64,000 bases of DNA, taken from positions 47,097 to 111,096 of IMG/VR virus record IMGVR_UViG_3300007623_000006; one strand, given 5' to 3'. This DNA is from a virus. The notes beneath the pieces are model-generated. The model was not told the origin of the DNA and ran no database searches. It was given only the letters and a program-made list of their open reading frames with translations. Both the position numbers and the translations under genes were made by a program. This document shows, in pieces, positions 47,101-55,724 of this stretch. Numbering within the stretch: position 1 is the stretch's first letter; each line of letters starts with the position of its first letter.

Positions 47101-47868
47101 GAATTAGATGTATATTTAAAACAACCTGCAGTATATTTTCCACAATATATGCAAGGTTCAACAGAATACAGAGCATACAATCTTTATAAAAATGTTGACT
47201 TAGATAGTACAGTATCATCGATTGCAGATTTAAGTGTATTAAGATATAGTAAAGGTTTAACACTAGTAAACAAAGATTTATTTGATAGACATAGTGAACC
47301 ATACTTTATATCAAATTACTTAAAGAGTGCTTATAAACACTCAACATTCTTACCAGCAGAAAAAAAGGTATTCAATCAAGCATACAAAAACTTACCAGTT
47401 GAGTTAACACAATACGCAGTTAAGAGTGAGTTTAGATACCCATCACCTGTTATTGTAAACAAATCATTACCTGAGTTACATAGTAGCGAATACACAGTAA
47501 ACAACTACTTAGCACAAACAGATAAACATCCTTTAAGTATAGTTTCAGATAAAAAATTATATAATACCCCATATCAAAATATCACATTAAGCAGTGGTTT
47601 AGACTTTAGTAGTGATGTATATGTAAGATACAGTAATAAAGAAATTATTGTAAACAAAGAATTACCATTATTATTCAGTGGTGAGTACAGTGTAGATAAT
47701 TATTTAGCACAAATTAGTAAACATCCATTATCTGTTGAATCTAAAGAAAAGATATTACCAACACCATATAAAAATATTACATTTGAAACAGGTCTTGATG
47801 TTACTCAATTAGGTACATTTAGATATAACCAAGTAGTAGAATTATCAATGATAGTTTACCACAGTTAA
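44140..47868 (+). CDS. giant repeat structural protein, N-terminal part (frame broken at its end)
   Basis: First 1242 codons of a very long Tyr/Asn/Leu-rich repeat protein. The start is TTG with AGGG at 44127-44130; no ATG is close. Repeats include two 24-aa copies around 45965-46110, three 21-aa copies around 46180-46370 (unit with PLDDKxVRELPLGT), and then units of about 62-65 aa built on F-R-Y ... LP ... Y-x-V-x-NYL ... KHPL ... Y-K-N-I. Around 47826 one C present in sister repeats is missing, so the last 14 residues and the stop are out of frame. The true gene continues from 47829 to 53453. Probably a fibre or tail-length scaffold. Confidence 0.75.
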   Translation: MKLFDTYLYKVNNHYNANRDVYVHTPVYSFDGQEPQKQSADSLYRNEIETKPNGVKYKYEDGPLDRFDINTKTPIVDTLYKKSYVFDNNTFGLIEEFVSQKPDVRQNGYMKEVSSGKSIQLDQHLFVPYLIGCYTREFIEINKTKYVSNYVDDIEIPNLDSINDELIIISNCNLRKGQLPIRYDIQIPRPKADYGREVITFVTTDGIEGEVPYRVVDGNSTINPPINYLIDNNIKHIINDKIRPTIVDKFNLSISDIDLTVSTGNNFYSGYRFNRNYKHKNNTTISSEQLSYHNAIIKESVTDILSVKTDNILSYSKELFFDTYRNPINSKSTETISYNTQPYKGFDSLYNDVRASEIEKVYKPEYKLNEYDYRDVTHSVTQTPDYTTSIFSKLNHNPTAKYVFSDEIKIYDNFRSILEATTHNQSLRTDTYEQNKVPYVFDKLSGTNYDLYVRELPTYIEKPYRFTFNRLVDYKHYSNIESISNILYSNKPYRFDNITEVFSELDLSSKDYQLSYNHSKLSSIENTNSYTYFVSDSPEYLYNPYVFAEHKLFDVSGSNNVVDRTIYKAPNKPYKEFEPRLSDFNGEKTRYEQYTPYFKFNHKGSLYIDNGYVLPKVGEYLREEKYTGLLYNDNGYVLPKVGEYLREEKYTGNLYRGTDLVLYTHRLDKYSKDLIKSTETLRYNNPLDDKAVRELPLGTYELRYENPLDDKSVRELPLGTYELRYDSPLDDKAVRELPLGTETLSYPKVSKIHPPLEINYTIEHIYNNYLTSYDITPEIKLDSVYKHINLTSNRSDLDPSYKLRTNSTYETGRYIFDTELKYQSHITRLHEPKRNYFPDLNIDKSLPKRDTSSYVAGKYLGPVYKHTNTLLGSDVYTNNNLYKSVYIDYAPVEVDLTTLRYNKKAPTVSENLPERTAALYVSTAYLDLAYKHSLELDTSTQFRVDNLYKNIYKHPLNDILGIDEFRYNPESKKYYLKDIVSRTSLPVELDVYLKQPAVYFPQYMQGSTEYRAYNLYKNVDLDSTVSSIADLSVLRYSKGLTLVNKDLFDRHSEPYFISNYLKSAYKHSTFLPAEKKVFNQAYKNLPVELTQYAVKSEFRYPSPVIVNKSLPELHSSEYTVNNYLAQTDKHPLSIVSDKKLYNTPYQNITLSSGLDFSSDVYVRYSNKEIIVNKELPLLFSGEYSVDNYLAQISKHPLSVESKEKILPTPYKNITFETGLDVTQLGTFRYNQVVELSMIVYHS

Positions 47869-48884
47869 GTACAAATGTATATGAAGTTAACAATTACTTA
47901 AAACAAACTAGTAAACACCCATTATCAGTTAGTGATGATAAAAGAGTATACAATACACCATACAAAAAAATCACTGTAGAGAGTGGTTTAGAGTTATATA
48001 CAGGTACATTTAGATACCAACCAAGTAGTAGAATTATCAATGATAGTTTACCACAGTTAAGTACAAATGTATATGAAGTTAACAATTATTTAAGTAGAGT
48101 TTCAGAACATCCGATTGTATTATCTGGTGAACAAAAGATATTCAATACACCATACAGAAAAATTACTGTAGATAGTGGATTACAATTAACAAGTGATAAA
48201 ACACTAAGATATCAACCAAGTAAAAGAATTATTAATGATAGTTTACCACAACTACATAGTACAGAATATACAGTTGATAATTATTTAGCACAAGCAATTA
48301 AACACCCATTATCAGTTAATGTTGACAAGAAAATATTCAACAAACCTTATTTAAAAGTTGATATATCTGCAGTAGATTTATCACAATTAGGTACATTTAG
48401 ATATCAACCAAGTAAAAGAATTATTAATAATAGTTTACCACAATTACATAGTACAGAATACACGGTTAACAATTACTTAAAACAAACTATTAACCACCCA
48501 TTATCAGTTAATGTTGATAAGAAAATATTCAACAAACCTTATTTAAAAGTTGAAACTGAATTAGATTTAAGCTTTGTTACTGAATTTAGATACCAACCAA
48601 GTACTAAAATTGTAAACAAAGGTTTACCAAGATTACATAGTAAAGAGTACACAGTTGATAATTATTTAGCAAGTGCATTTAAACATCCAGCTAATATATC
48701 AATTGAAAAACCAAGTAGTTATACTAGATTATATAAAAATATCACAGTTGAAACAGAACTAGTATCAAATATCGGAGAGTTTAGATACGGTAAAGGTTTA
48801 ACTTTAGTAAACAAAGACTTATTTGAAAGACATAGCGAACCATACTTTATATCAAATTATTTAGCAAGTGCATACAAACATGAT
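47829..48884 (+). other. open continuation of the giant gene without a start codon
   Basis: This stretch is in frame with the downstream 1522-codon part, has no stop codon and contains no ATG, GTG or TTG in that frame. It encodes five to six further copies of the 62-65-aa repeat, for example units with RYQPSKRIINDSLPQL and NKPYLKV. It is therefore coding sequence that can only be reached from the upstream part, which shows that the two long frames are one gene. Confidence 0.85.
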
Positions 48885-51800
48885 ATGTCTGTATCAGTTG
48901 AGGCTGATAAAGAATTCTTTAAACCATATAGAAAAATTGATTCACTATCATTAGTTTCATATGATTTAGGTGAATTTAGATATAGTGCTAGAAAAATACC
49001 AGTTGAACAATCACTATTCACACATACAAGCAGCATATACACACCTAATAACTACTTAAAACAACCAATTGGATTTGATTTACCATATACAGGTAGTGAA
49101 TTTAGATACACTAACAATTATAGTAAAATTCGTACTAGTACTGAACTTGAAAAATACACAGGTGAATTTAGATATAAAAAATTATTCCCACCAGTAGGAC
49201 AAGAACTTTTTGATAGAGCAAGTCAGGAATATATTAGTAATAGTTATTTAAAGCAAATATTCACACACTTCCCATTATCACAAAAAGGTTACCAAGAAAC
49301 TTTATATACTGACATATACAACAAAATTAATAGACACGAAACACCTAACTTAAGTGTTGGTGAAATTAATTATAAAAACTACACTAAATCATTTGAATTA
49401 TATGACAATTATGGTATAGAGTTAGACACTGAATATGTAGTTAACTATACAAACTATACAAAAACATTAGATGTAAATTCTGCACTATTTAATAGACATT
49501 CAGATTCACCTAATTATAATAGATACTTAAAAAGAATATCAGAACACCCTTATACTGTTGCTTTAAGTGAACCAACATTAAAATATAAGTATGGTATTGC
49601 TTTTGTATATGAAACATCAAGCACAGATGTTGAGTTTACAATTGATATATCAAAAGTTTATAACAATTACTTAAATGTTGCTAAAAGAAATATTGGTACA
49701 GTATCAAATGTTGATTTAGATACACCACTATATAACAATAAAACATTACTTAGAAATGACTTAAACAAAACTGAAGTTTTTGATTCTAATGTAGCAGATA
49801 AGTTATTACCTGAATTTAGATACACTGATAAGCACAATAAATTATACACAGGTGCGTTTAGAAACAGACCAGATGATATAGTAGAACATAATAATGATAC
49901 TTACTTATCAAGTGAAAAAGATAATCTATTCCATTCATACAACACTTTAGATTTAGTAGTAAAAGATAGAATACAACTATCTCCTTACACATTTGAGTTT
50001 AAAAAACACAATATAAGTGTACCACAGCTAGTTACTGATAAAATAAATGTACCAAGATACTTAACGGATGTATTATCTGATAATATATCAACATCATATG
50101 GAATTGACAGACAGATTCACTCTAAAAATTACTTTAGAGAAAATTTAAATGTAAACATAGATGTATTATCTGATAATGTATTAAGTTATGTAACACCTAC
50201 ATATAGAGATGTAAATCCACAGTTTAAATCATTAAATTTAATATCAATAGACAAACATATACAGGTACCATCATACTTCCATGATAGTGTAACTCCTGAA
50301 TTAACAACATCATACAGAATTGATAGAGAAATACAGTCTAAAGCATACTTCAATAATATTGTAAGTCCTAAAATAGCAACATCATACAGTATTGATAAAC
50401 ATATTCACATAAACAATTACTTAGGTGAAAACTATAAATTACAGTTAACTAGCAAAGATACAACTGTATTAAAATATGTTACTCCATTATATAAAGACAT
50501 TAGTGTACAGTCACAAACACATGAGTACACTCCTAGAATTGAGTCACCTTTATATAGTCACAATAGATTTGATAATCTTACAAGATACAATATTGATACA
50601 TATGGTAGAACATCAGAATTTAAAATGGCAAGACCAAGCTGGTCTAGAACTGATGTTAAACAACCATACAATGATTTCTTATTAAAAGACCAATACAGAG
50701 AGACATTTAGAACATACCATAGTTTAGAAAGTGTAGATTTTAGACAAAAATTAGAGCAAGACCATCAAGTTGTTATATATGACAAACCTTGGTACTTAGT
50801 TAAACCTGAACACAAATCATACTACTCTGATGTATTCAATACTCCTGGTGTTTATAACTTAGATGGGTACAACAAAAGATACACTGATACAAATGAGTAC
50901 GATAACTTAAATATTGCTGAAAGTGGTATCAGATATGAAAGCAATACATCTAAATATTTCTTAGGACTTACTGAACAAGAAGAAGTATTTAAACCTTTCA
51001 GATATAAGAATGACCTTAACAAGTTTAGTAAATCTGGGTTTAACCTTGGAACTAAACAAAAAGGTTACGAAAAAGAAGTATACTTAGTTAAAGCAAGAGC
51101 ACTGTTCTTATCTGACATTTATGTTGATGAAAATATACTTGCTAAATTTAGATATGATAATTATTCATTTGGTACTAAAACAAGAGATGAAATTAAACTT
51201 GACTACAAAAGAGGTCAAAATTATTTAACAAGACTTGATGTTGATACTTATATTGATGAGTATAGTACAAGAGTTGTTTACAATAATAACTTAGAAAAAT
51301 ATTCTAGTTTAGATATTGATAGTGGTACATTAAGTACACCTAGATATGATAATTACCTAAATGACTTAAGTGTACCATTTACAAGTATATCATTTGTTTC
51401 ACCTAGATATGATAATAACTTAGAGAAATATAGTACAAATATAAATGGTCTTACATTAAGTACACCTAGATATGATAATTACTTAATTAAACCTGAAGTA
51501 GCTGATATTGAAATATCTACAAGTGGTATTAGATACAATAATACATTAGAAAAATATTCTAGAAACATAAATGGTTTAACATTATCTACTCCAAGATACA
51601 ACAATTACTTAAATGACTTAAGTGTAACTTTAGATACTATATCTACAAGCGGAATTAGATACAATAATACATTAGAAAAATATAGTACAAATATCAATGG
51701 TTTAACTTTATCTATTCCTAGATATAATAATTACTTAATTAAACCTGAAGTAGCTGATATTGAAATATCTACAAGTGGAATTAGATACAATAATAACTTA

Positions 51801-53453
51801 GAAAAATATAGTACAAATATCAATGGTCTTACATTAAGTACACCTAGATATGATAATTACTTAAATGACTTAAGTGTACCTTTAGATACTATATCTACAA
51901 GTGAAATTAGATATAATAATAACTTAGAAAAATATAGTACAAATATCAATGGTTTAACTTTATCTGCTCCTAGATATAATAATTACTTAAATGACTTAAG
52001 TGTACCTTTAGATACTGTATCTGTAAGTGGAATTAGATACAATAATACATTAGAAAAATATGTTAGTTTAGATATCGACACAAAAGTTGTGTCGGATAGA
52101 ATTTACAACTATTTACCAACATTAAATGAGTTCTATGTACCTGAAACACCTGTATATGAATTTAGATATGACAGTAAAAGAATAGAAAATAGTTTAGCGC
52201 AACTAGATATTAAAGTTACTGCTGAATTTACACATAGATATTTACCAAATGTTGAATATGAAATTGCTGAAACAATTAAAGAGTTTAAATATGTATCAGA
52301 TTTATCTAAATACAATGCTCATGGGTATAGTGTTAATACAACACACAAACAAACATTTAACTATAACAATAACTTAGAAAAATATGCAGTTGAACCAATT
52401 ATTAATGTTGCTACAAGTGATGATATTAGATACAACAATACATTAGACAAATACATTGTCAATGATACATCATACAAAACAACATCTAATAGTGGATTCA
52501 AATACAATAATAATATATCAAGTTATGTACCTGAAGTAGAAATTACTGAACAATCAAGTGAAGAAGTTTCAACATTTAGATATAATAATTCAGTTGCTAA
52601 GTATAATAGTAGAGATATAAGTACTCAAGTTACATTAAACTCAAAAATATATACACCACAATTAGAAAAATATCTAGATAAAACACCAGATACAAGATAC
52701 TTATTAGAGAAAAAAATATACGAAACTGATGTATTTAAAATTAGGGATATAGAACACTACAATATTGATGAAATTATTAGTACTTCTACTTTTAACAGTA
52801 GTTATAATAAACCATCAATAAGTTCAGCAGAATTCCATAGATATGACATCGTAACACACTCTGAGTCTATAAAATATAACAATAGAATACAAACAACTAA
52901 GAAAAAAGACTTTAGAGTTTATATATTACAAGATGAGCATAGATTTACAGATATTGAATTTAGATTTGAACAAAGAGGTCCAATTAACCACAATCCATAT
53001 GGTAAAGAAGTTAAAGTATACTATGCTGAAAACACAAGACAAGAAGTTGCTTGGGAAAGAGATTTATATGAGCAACCAGAATTAACAAAAAGTAGAGAAA
53101 CTGATTATGGGTTCTATCCACATTATAGACAAAATAATCCAAGAGAAACTATTGTAGAAAAAGATGTACCTGCAGCAACATTACAAAACCAAATTGATTA
53201 TCACTTTGGTAACAAAGGATTATTAAAATATGAGCAACTTGAAGCAACATATGAGATAGATGGAAGAACATACCCAACTGCTGCTCCTAAAAATATGAGT
53301 GTTAAAGGTCCAATGAGATATGCTACTAGAGCAACATTAAGAAATATAATTGAAACTGACCCTAATAAAATCGACTGGACTACAACAGCACCAGTATACC
53401 CTCAAAATGGGGATAGAACATCATTATTCTCGGATAGATTCTTCTTACAATAA
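48885..53453 (+). CDS. giant repeat structural protein, C-terminal part
   Basis: 1522 codons from the first ATG in the downstream frame, although the frame is open from 47829 and this ATG has no good ribosome binding site; it is probably internal. It continues the long repeats, then from about 51250 to 52080 has a tandem array of about 41-aa units (NINGLTLS, PRY-N/D-NYL, NNxLEKY). The last 180 residues are non-repetitive, charged and probably a capsid/tail-binding end. With one base restored upstream, the whole protein would be about 3104 aa. The stop lies in a bidirectional hairpin. Confidence 0.75.
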   Translation: MSVSVEADKEFFKPYRKIDSLSLVSYDLGEFRYSARKIPVEQSLFTHTSSIYTPNNYLKQPIGFDLPYTGSEFRYTNNYSKIRTSTELEKYTGEFRYKKLFPPVGQELFDRASQEYISNSYLKQIFTHFPLSQKGYQETLYTDIYNKINRHETPNLSVGEINYKNYTKSFELYDNYGIELDTEYVVNYTNYTKTLDVNSALFNRHSDSPNYNRYLKRISEHPYTVALSEPTLKYKYGIAFVYETSSTDVEFTIDISKVYNNYLNVAKRNIGTVSNVDLDTPLYNNKTLLRNDLNKTEVFDSNVADKLLPEFRYTDKHNKLYTGAFRNRPDDIVEHNNDTYLSSEKDNLFHSYNTLDLVVKDRIQLSPYTFEFKKHNISVPQLVTDKINVPRYLTDVLSDNISTSYGIDRQIHSKNYFRENLNVNIDVLSDNVLSYVTPTYRDVNPQFKSLNLISIDKHIQVPSYFHDSVTPELTTSYRIDREIQSKAYFNNIVSPKIATSYSIDKHIHINNYLGENYKLQLTSKDTTVLKYVTPLYKDISVQSQTHEYTPRIESPLYSHNRFDNLTRYNIDTYGRTSEFKMARPSWSRTDVKQPYNDFLLKDQYRETFRTYHSLESVDFRQKLEQDHQVVIYDKPWYLVKPEHKSYYSDVFNTPGVYNLDGYNKRYTDTNEYDNLNIAESGIRYESNTSKYFLGLTEQEEVFKPFRYKNDLNKFSKSGFNLGTKQKGYEKEVYLVKARALFLSDIYVDENILAKFRYDNYSFGTKTRDEIKLDYKRGQNYLTRLDVDTYIDEYSTRVVYNNNLEKYSSLDIDSGTLSTPRYDNYLNDLSVPFTSISFVSPRYDNNLEKYSTNINGLTLSTPRYDNYLIKPEVADIEISTSGIRYNNTLEKYSRNINGLTLSTPRYNNYLNDLSVTLDTISTSGIRYNNTLEKYSTNINGLTLSIPRYNNYLIKPEVADIEISTSGIRYNNNLEKYSTNINGLTLSTPRYDNYLNDLSVPLDTISTSEIRYNNNLEKYSTNINGLTLSAPRYNNYLNDLSVPLDTVSVSGIRYNNTLEKYVSLDIDTKVVSDRIYNYLPTLNEFYVPETPVYEFRYDSKRIENSLAQLDIKVTAEFTHRYLPNVEYEIAETIKEFKYVSDLSKYNAHGYSVNTTHKQTFNYNNNLEKYAVEPIINVATSDDIRYNNTLDKYIVNDTSYKTTSNSGFKYNNNISSYVPEVEITEQSSEEVSTFRYNNSVAKYNSRDISTQVTLNSKIYTPQLEKYLDKTPDTRYLLEKKIYETDVFKIRDIEHYNIDEIISTSTFNSSYNKPSISSAEFHRYDIVTHSESIKYNNRIQTTKKKDFRVYILQDEHRFTDIEFRFEQRGPINHNPYGKEVKVYYAENTRQEVAWERDLYEQPELTKSRETDYGFYPHYRQNNPRETIVEKDVPAATLQNQIDYHFGNKGLLKYEQLEATYEIDGRTYPTAAPKNMSVKGPMRYATRATLRNIIETDPNKIDWTTTAPVYPQNGDRTSLFSDRFFLQ
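51250..52080 (+). repeat. tandem repeats of about 123-126 bp inside the giant gene
   Basis: About six near-identical units encode alternating blocks with LEKYSTNINGLTLS, PRYDNYLNDLSVPLDT and STSGIRYNN, some with an IKPEVADIEI variant. Identity at DNA level is high, so unequal recombination could change copy number easily. Confidence 0.8.
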
Positions 53454-53459
53454 GAAGAA
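53439..53459. terminator. bidirectional terminator between convergent genes
   Basis: A perfect 9-bp stem (TTCTTCTTA with TAAGAAGAA) and a CAA loop, lying exactly between the plus-strand giant gene and the minus-strand fibre gene and including the plus stop codon. Only six bases separate the two coding regions. Confidence 0.7.
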
Positions 53460-55460
53460 CTATATGTATTGAGCAGTAAATATTTTTATTTTATCACCAG
53501 GTAATATATCAATAAGAAATGTTATACTAGTACCATCACTTGATACTGAATACTCATCTTCATAAAGAATATTTCTATTTAAATAAACTTGCGTAAATTT
53601 AGGTGCAAGTGCCAATCCTGATAGGACACTGCCTGATACATCATCACTAGTATAAAGTGGAAGTGGTGTTAATTGTAATCTATCAAGTGGGTTATAATCT
53701 TGTAATAATTGGTCAACTTCTGATTGAGTGTATGTTTCATTTTTATTATACTTACCTTCTAATAAAATATCAGTTTGTTCGATTGTATAATAATTTGTTA
53801 AGTCAACATCAACTGCTATAGGGTCTCCATTCTCATCAACTGGAACTGTACCACCTGTATTTTCAAGTGTCGTTACTCTATTCGTAAGATTACTTAAACT
53901 TCCTTGTAAACTGCTAATATCACTCTCATTTGTACCAATTCTTACATTAAAAGTATTAACAGTATTTGTAACATTTGTAATATTTCCTTCATTTGCACTG
54001 ATTCTACCACTATGATTTGATACATCATTTTGTAATGAAATTATATCACTACTATAACCATTTACAGTATTTGTTAAAGAAGTAATATTATCTGAAATTA
54101 CACTTACATCATTTGCTGCACTGTTAGCAGTATTAACAGCATTTGTTATATTTTCACTATATCCGTTAACATTACTTTCTAATGATAACACTGTACTTTG
54201 AAGTGTACTCATGCTACCATTTAATGTTGATACAGTACCCTCGACTGCTGATATTCTACTTGTATAGCCACCTACATTATTTTCTAAAGCAGTCATATCA
54301 TTTACAAGTGAATCTACCCTACCTTCAACAGAAGTGATTCTACTTGTATAACCACCTACAGTAGTTTGTAGACCTGTCATTTCATTTTGAAGAGTTCCTA
54401 TATCAGTTTGAACTGATGAAATTGAACTTTCAACAGAATTAATTCTAGTTGTATATGAACCAACATCACCTTGTAAATCACTCATGTCACTTCTAAGGGT
54501 AGACATTAATCCTTCGAGTGTATTCATATCAGAATTTAAGTTGTATATGCTAGTTGTATGTGAGTCTATTTTTGCTTTGTTTGATGCTATATCAGATTTG
54601 TTTATACCAATATTAGTAGCATTTGTATCTGCTAATGTTCTAGTATATTGAGCATAAGATGTAGTAGCAAACTTGTTATCTGACCAACTTTTAACATCGA
54701 TTATTTCACCATCTATATATGAGTATACATTATCAAATTTACCGTCAAATTTACCTTCTATTCTTACAGTTTCATCTGTTAACCATACATCCTTAGCATC
54801 AAGTTTATTAACTTCATTCATAATTTGAGTGGTTGTCATATAGTCACCACTTTTCATATATCTAGTGTCTGCTATAGGCATAGTAAGATAATTATTATTT
54901 TGTAAATATGCTATGTTAACATTACCTGCTTCAAGTGCAAATGTAGATAAACAAAAGTTTTTTAAATCAGTGTCACCTTGGTCTACATAATCAGTTGTAA
55001 CAATACCTGATGAAAGTGTTATGTTATCTATTAAATCGTTAACTTGCTTTTGAGTATAAAAGTCTAATTTATCTATGGCATCGATAATTTGTGAAGTACT
55101 CATAGTTTCTGCTCTTGAGTATACTTCTAATTTATTGTAAGTTTCACTTTTTAAATAACATTGTCCTTTATATAGAACAACATCTTTATCCGATTTCAAG
55201 TCTATATTTTGCTGTAATTGAGCAATCCTATCGTCTATATTATCGTTAATTGTTGTGATTTCAGATACAAATGTAGTATTATCTGGAACATCAATTCTAC
55301 TAATAATTTCATCTAAATCTAAATTATCTACACCAAAGTTAGTAAATAAATTATCAACTTCTGTTTTAGAATATACATTATCAAATCCAGGTAAGGTATC
55401 ACCGTCTTTTAAAGTGTGTAACTCGTTACCAATAAGCACTACAGGTTTTACAATTGCCAT
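53460..55460 (-). CDS. coiled-coil tail fibre protein, 666 aa (minus strand)
   Basis: The only minus-strand gene in the window. The N terminus (KPVVLIGNELHTLKDGDTLPG) and YSKTEVDNL-type segments are typical of phage fibre attachment regions. The middle 300 residues are heptad repeats with words such as TVGGYTSRITSVEGRVDSL and MTALENNVGGYTSR, a long trimeric coiled coil. A C-terminal domain of about 70 residues with VYLNRNILYEDEYSVS would be the tip. GAGG precedes the start. It may be the host-range fibre, turned against the rest of the module. Confidence 0.75.
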   Translation of the reverse strand: MAIVKPVVLIGNELHTLKDGDTLPGFDNVYSKTEVDNLFTNFGVDNLDLDEIISRIDVPDNTTFVSEITTINDNIDDRIAQLQQNIDLKSDKDVVLYKGQCYLKSETYNKLEVYSRAETMSTSQIIDAIDKLDFYTQKQVNDLIDNITLSSGIVTTDYVDQGDTDLKNFCLSTFALEAGNVNIAYLQNNNYLTMPIADTRYMKSGDYMTTTQIMNEVNKLDAKDVWLTDETVRIEGKFDGKFDNVYSYIDGEIIDVKSWSDNKFATTSYAQYTRTLADTNATNIGINKSDIASNKAKIDSHTTSIYNLNSDMNTLEGLMSTLRSDMSDLQGDVGSYTTRINSVESSISSVQTDIGTLQNEMTGLQTTVGGYTSRITSVEGRVDSLVNDMTALENNVGGYTSRISAVEGTVSTLNGSMSTLQSTVLSLESNVNGYSENITNAVNTANSAANDVSVISDNITSLTNTVNGYSSDIISLQNDVSNHSGRISANEGNITNVTNTVNTFNVRIGTNESDISSLQGSLSNLTNRVTTLENTGGTVPVDENGDPIAVDVDLTNYYTIEQTDILLEGKYNKNETYTQSEVDQLLQDYNPLDRLQLTPLPLYTSDDVSGSVLSGLALAPKFTQVYLNRNILYEDEYSVSSDGTSITFLIDILPGDKIKIFTAQYI

Positions 55461-55488
55461 ATTATTCCTCTTTTTACTCTTTCTATTG

Positions 55489-55496
55489 TATTTATT
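55489..55496 (-). promoter_or_regulatory. late promoter variant AATAAATA on the minus strand
   Basis: Reading on the minus strand, AATAAATA lies 28 bases before the ATG of the minus-strand fibre, inside the divergent gap shared with the ligase promoter. Orientation and spacing match the plus-strand late motifs, which supports this motif as a real promoter. Confidence 0.5.
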
Positions 55497-55505
55497 TAAA
55501 CTATA

Positions 55506-55528
55506 TTTAAGTATTTTTTCGTTATAAT
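55506..55528 (+). promoter_or_regulatory. middle-type promoter TTTAAG-N11-TATAAT for DNA ligase
   Basis: TTTAAG at 55506-55511, 11 bases, TATAAT at 55523-55528. The ligase start at 55557 is 28 bases downstream. This is the best match to the consensus in the window. Confidence 0.7.
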
Positions 55529-55556
55529 ACTATATTATAAATGACAAAGGAAACAA

Positions 55557-55652
55557 ATGAGTTCAGGAATATTAGATATTTTTAAAGAGTTAAGAGCAGA
55601 TAACAGTGCAACATATAAACTTAACACATTAAAAAAATACAAAGATAACTAA
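55557..55652 (+). pseudogene. 30: N-terminal fragment of DNA ligase ending at an in-frame TAA
   Basis: ATG with AAAGGA upstream (55546-55551), reading 31 codons in the same frame as the ligase below. The product (ILDIFKELRA, then KLNTLKKYKDN) aligns with the beginning of T4 gp30 (ILKILNEIAS, then KQAILEKNKDN). The next codon is TAA where T4 has Glu. The frame then continues (QLKEVLLATYTPFKQYYIKQ) into the ligase, matching T4 residues that include a QYYIKK stretch. A single substitution of GAA to TAA, or a sequencing error, explains it. Confidence 0.8.
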
Positions 55653-55724
55653 CAATTAAAAGAAGTTTTACTAGCAACATATACACCATTTAAACAATAC
55701 TACATCAAACAAATTCCAGAGTTT

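Noticed and set aside
47815-47870. Programmed -1 frameshifting as the reason for the split giant gene.
   Set aside because: A -1 shift would restore the frame, but no X-XXY-YYZ heptamer is present, and a missing C relative to sister repeats explains the break simply.
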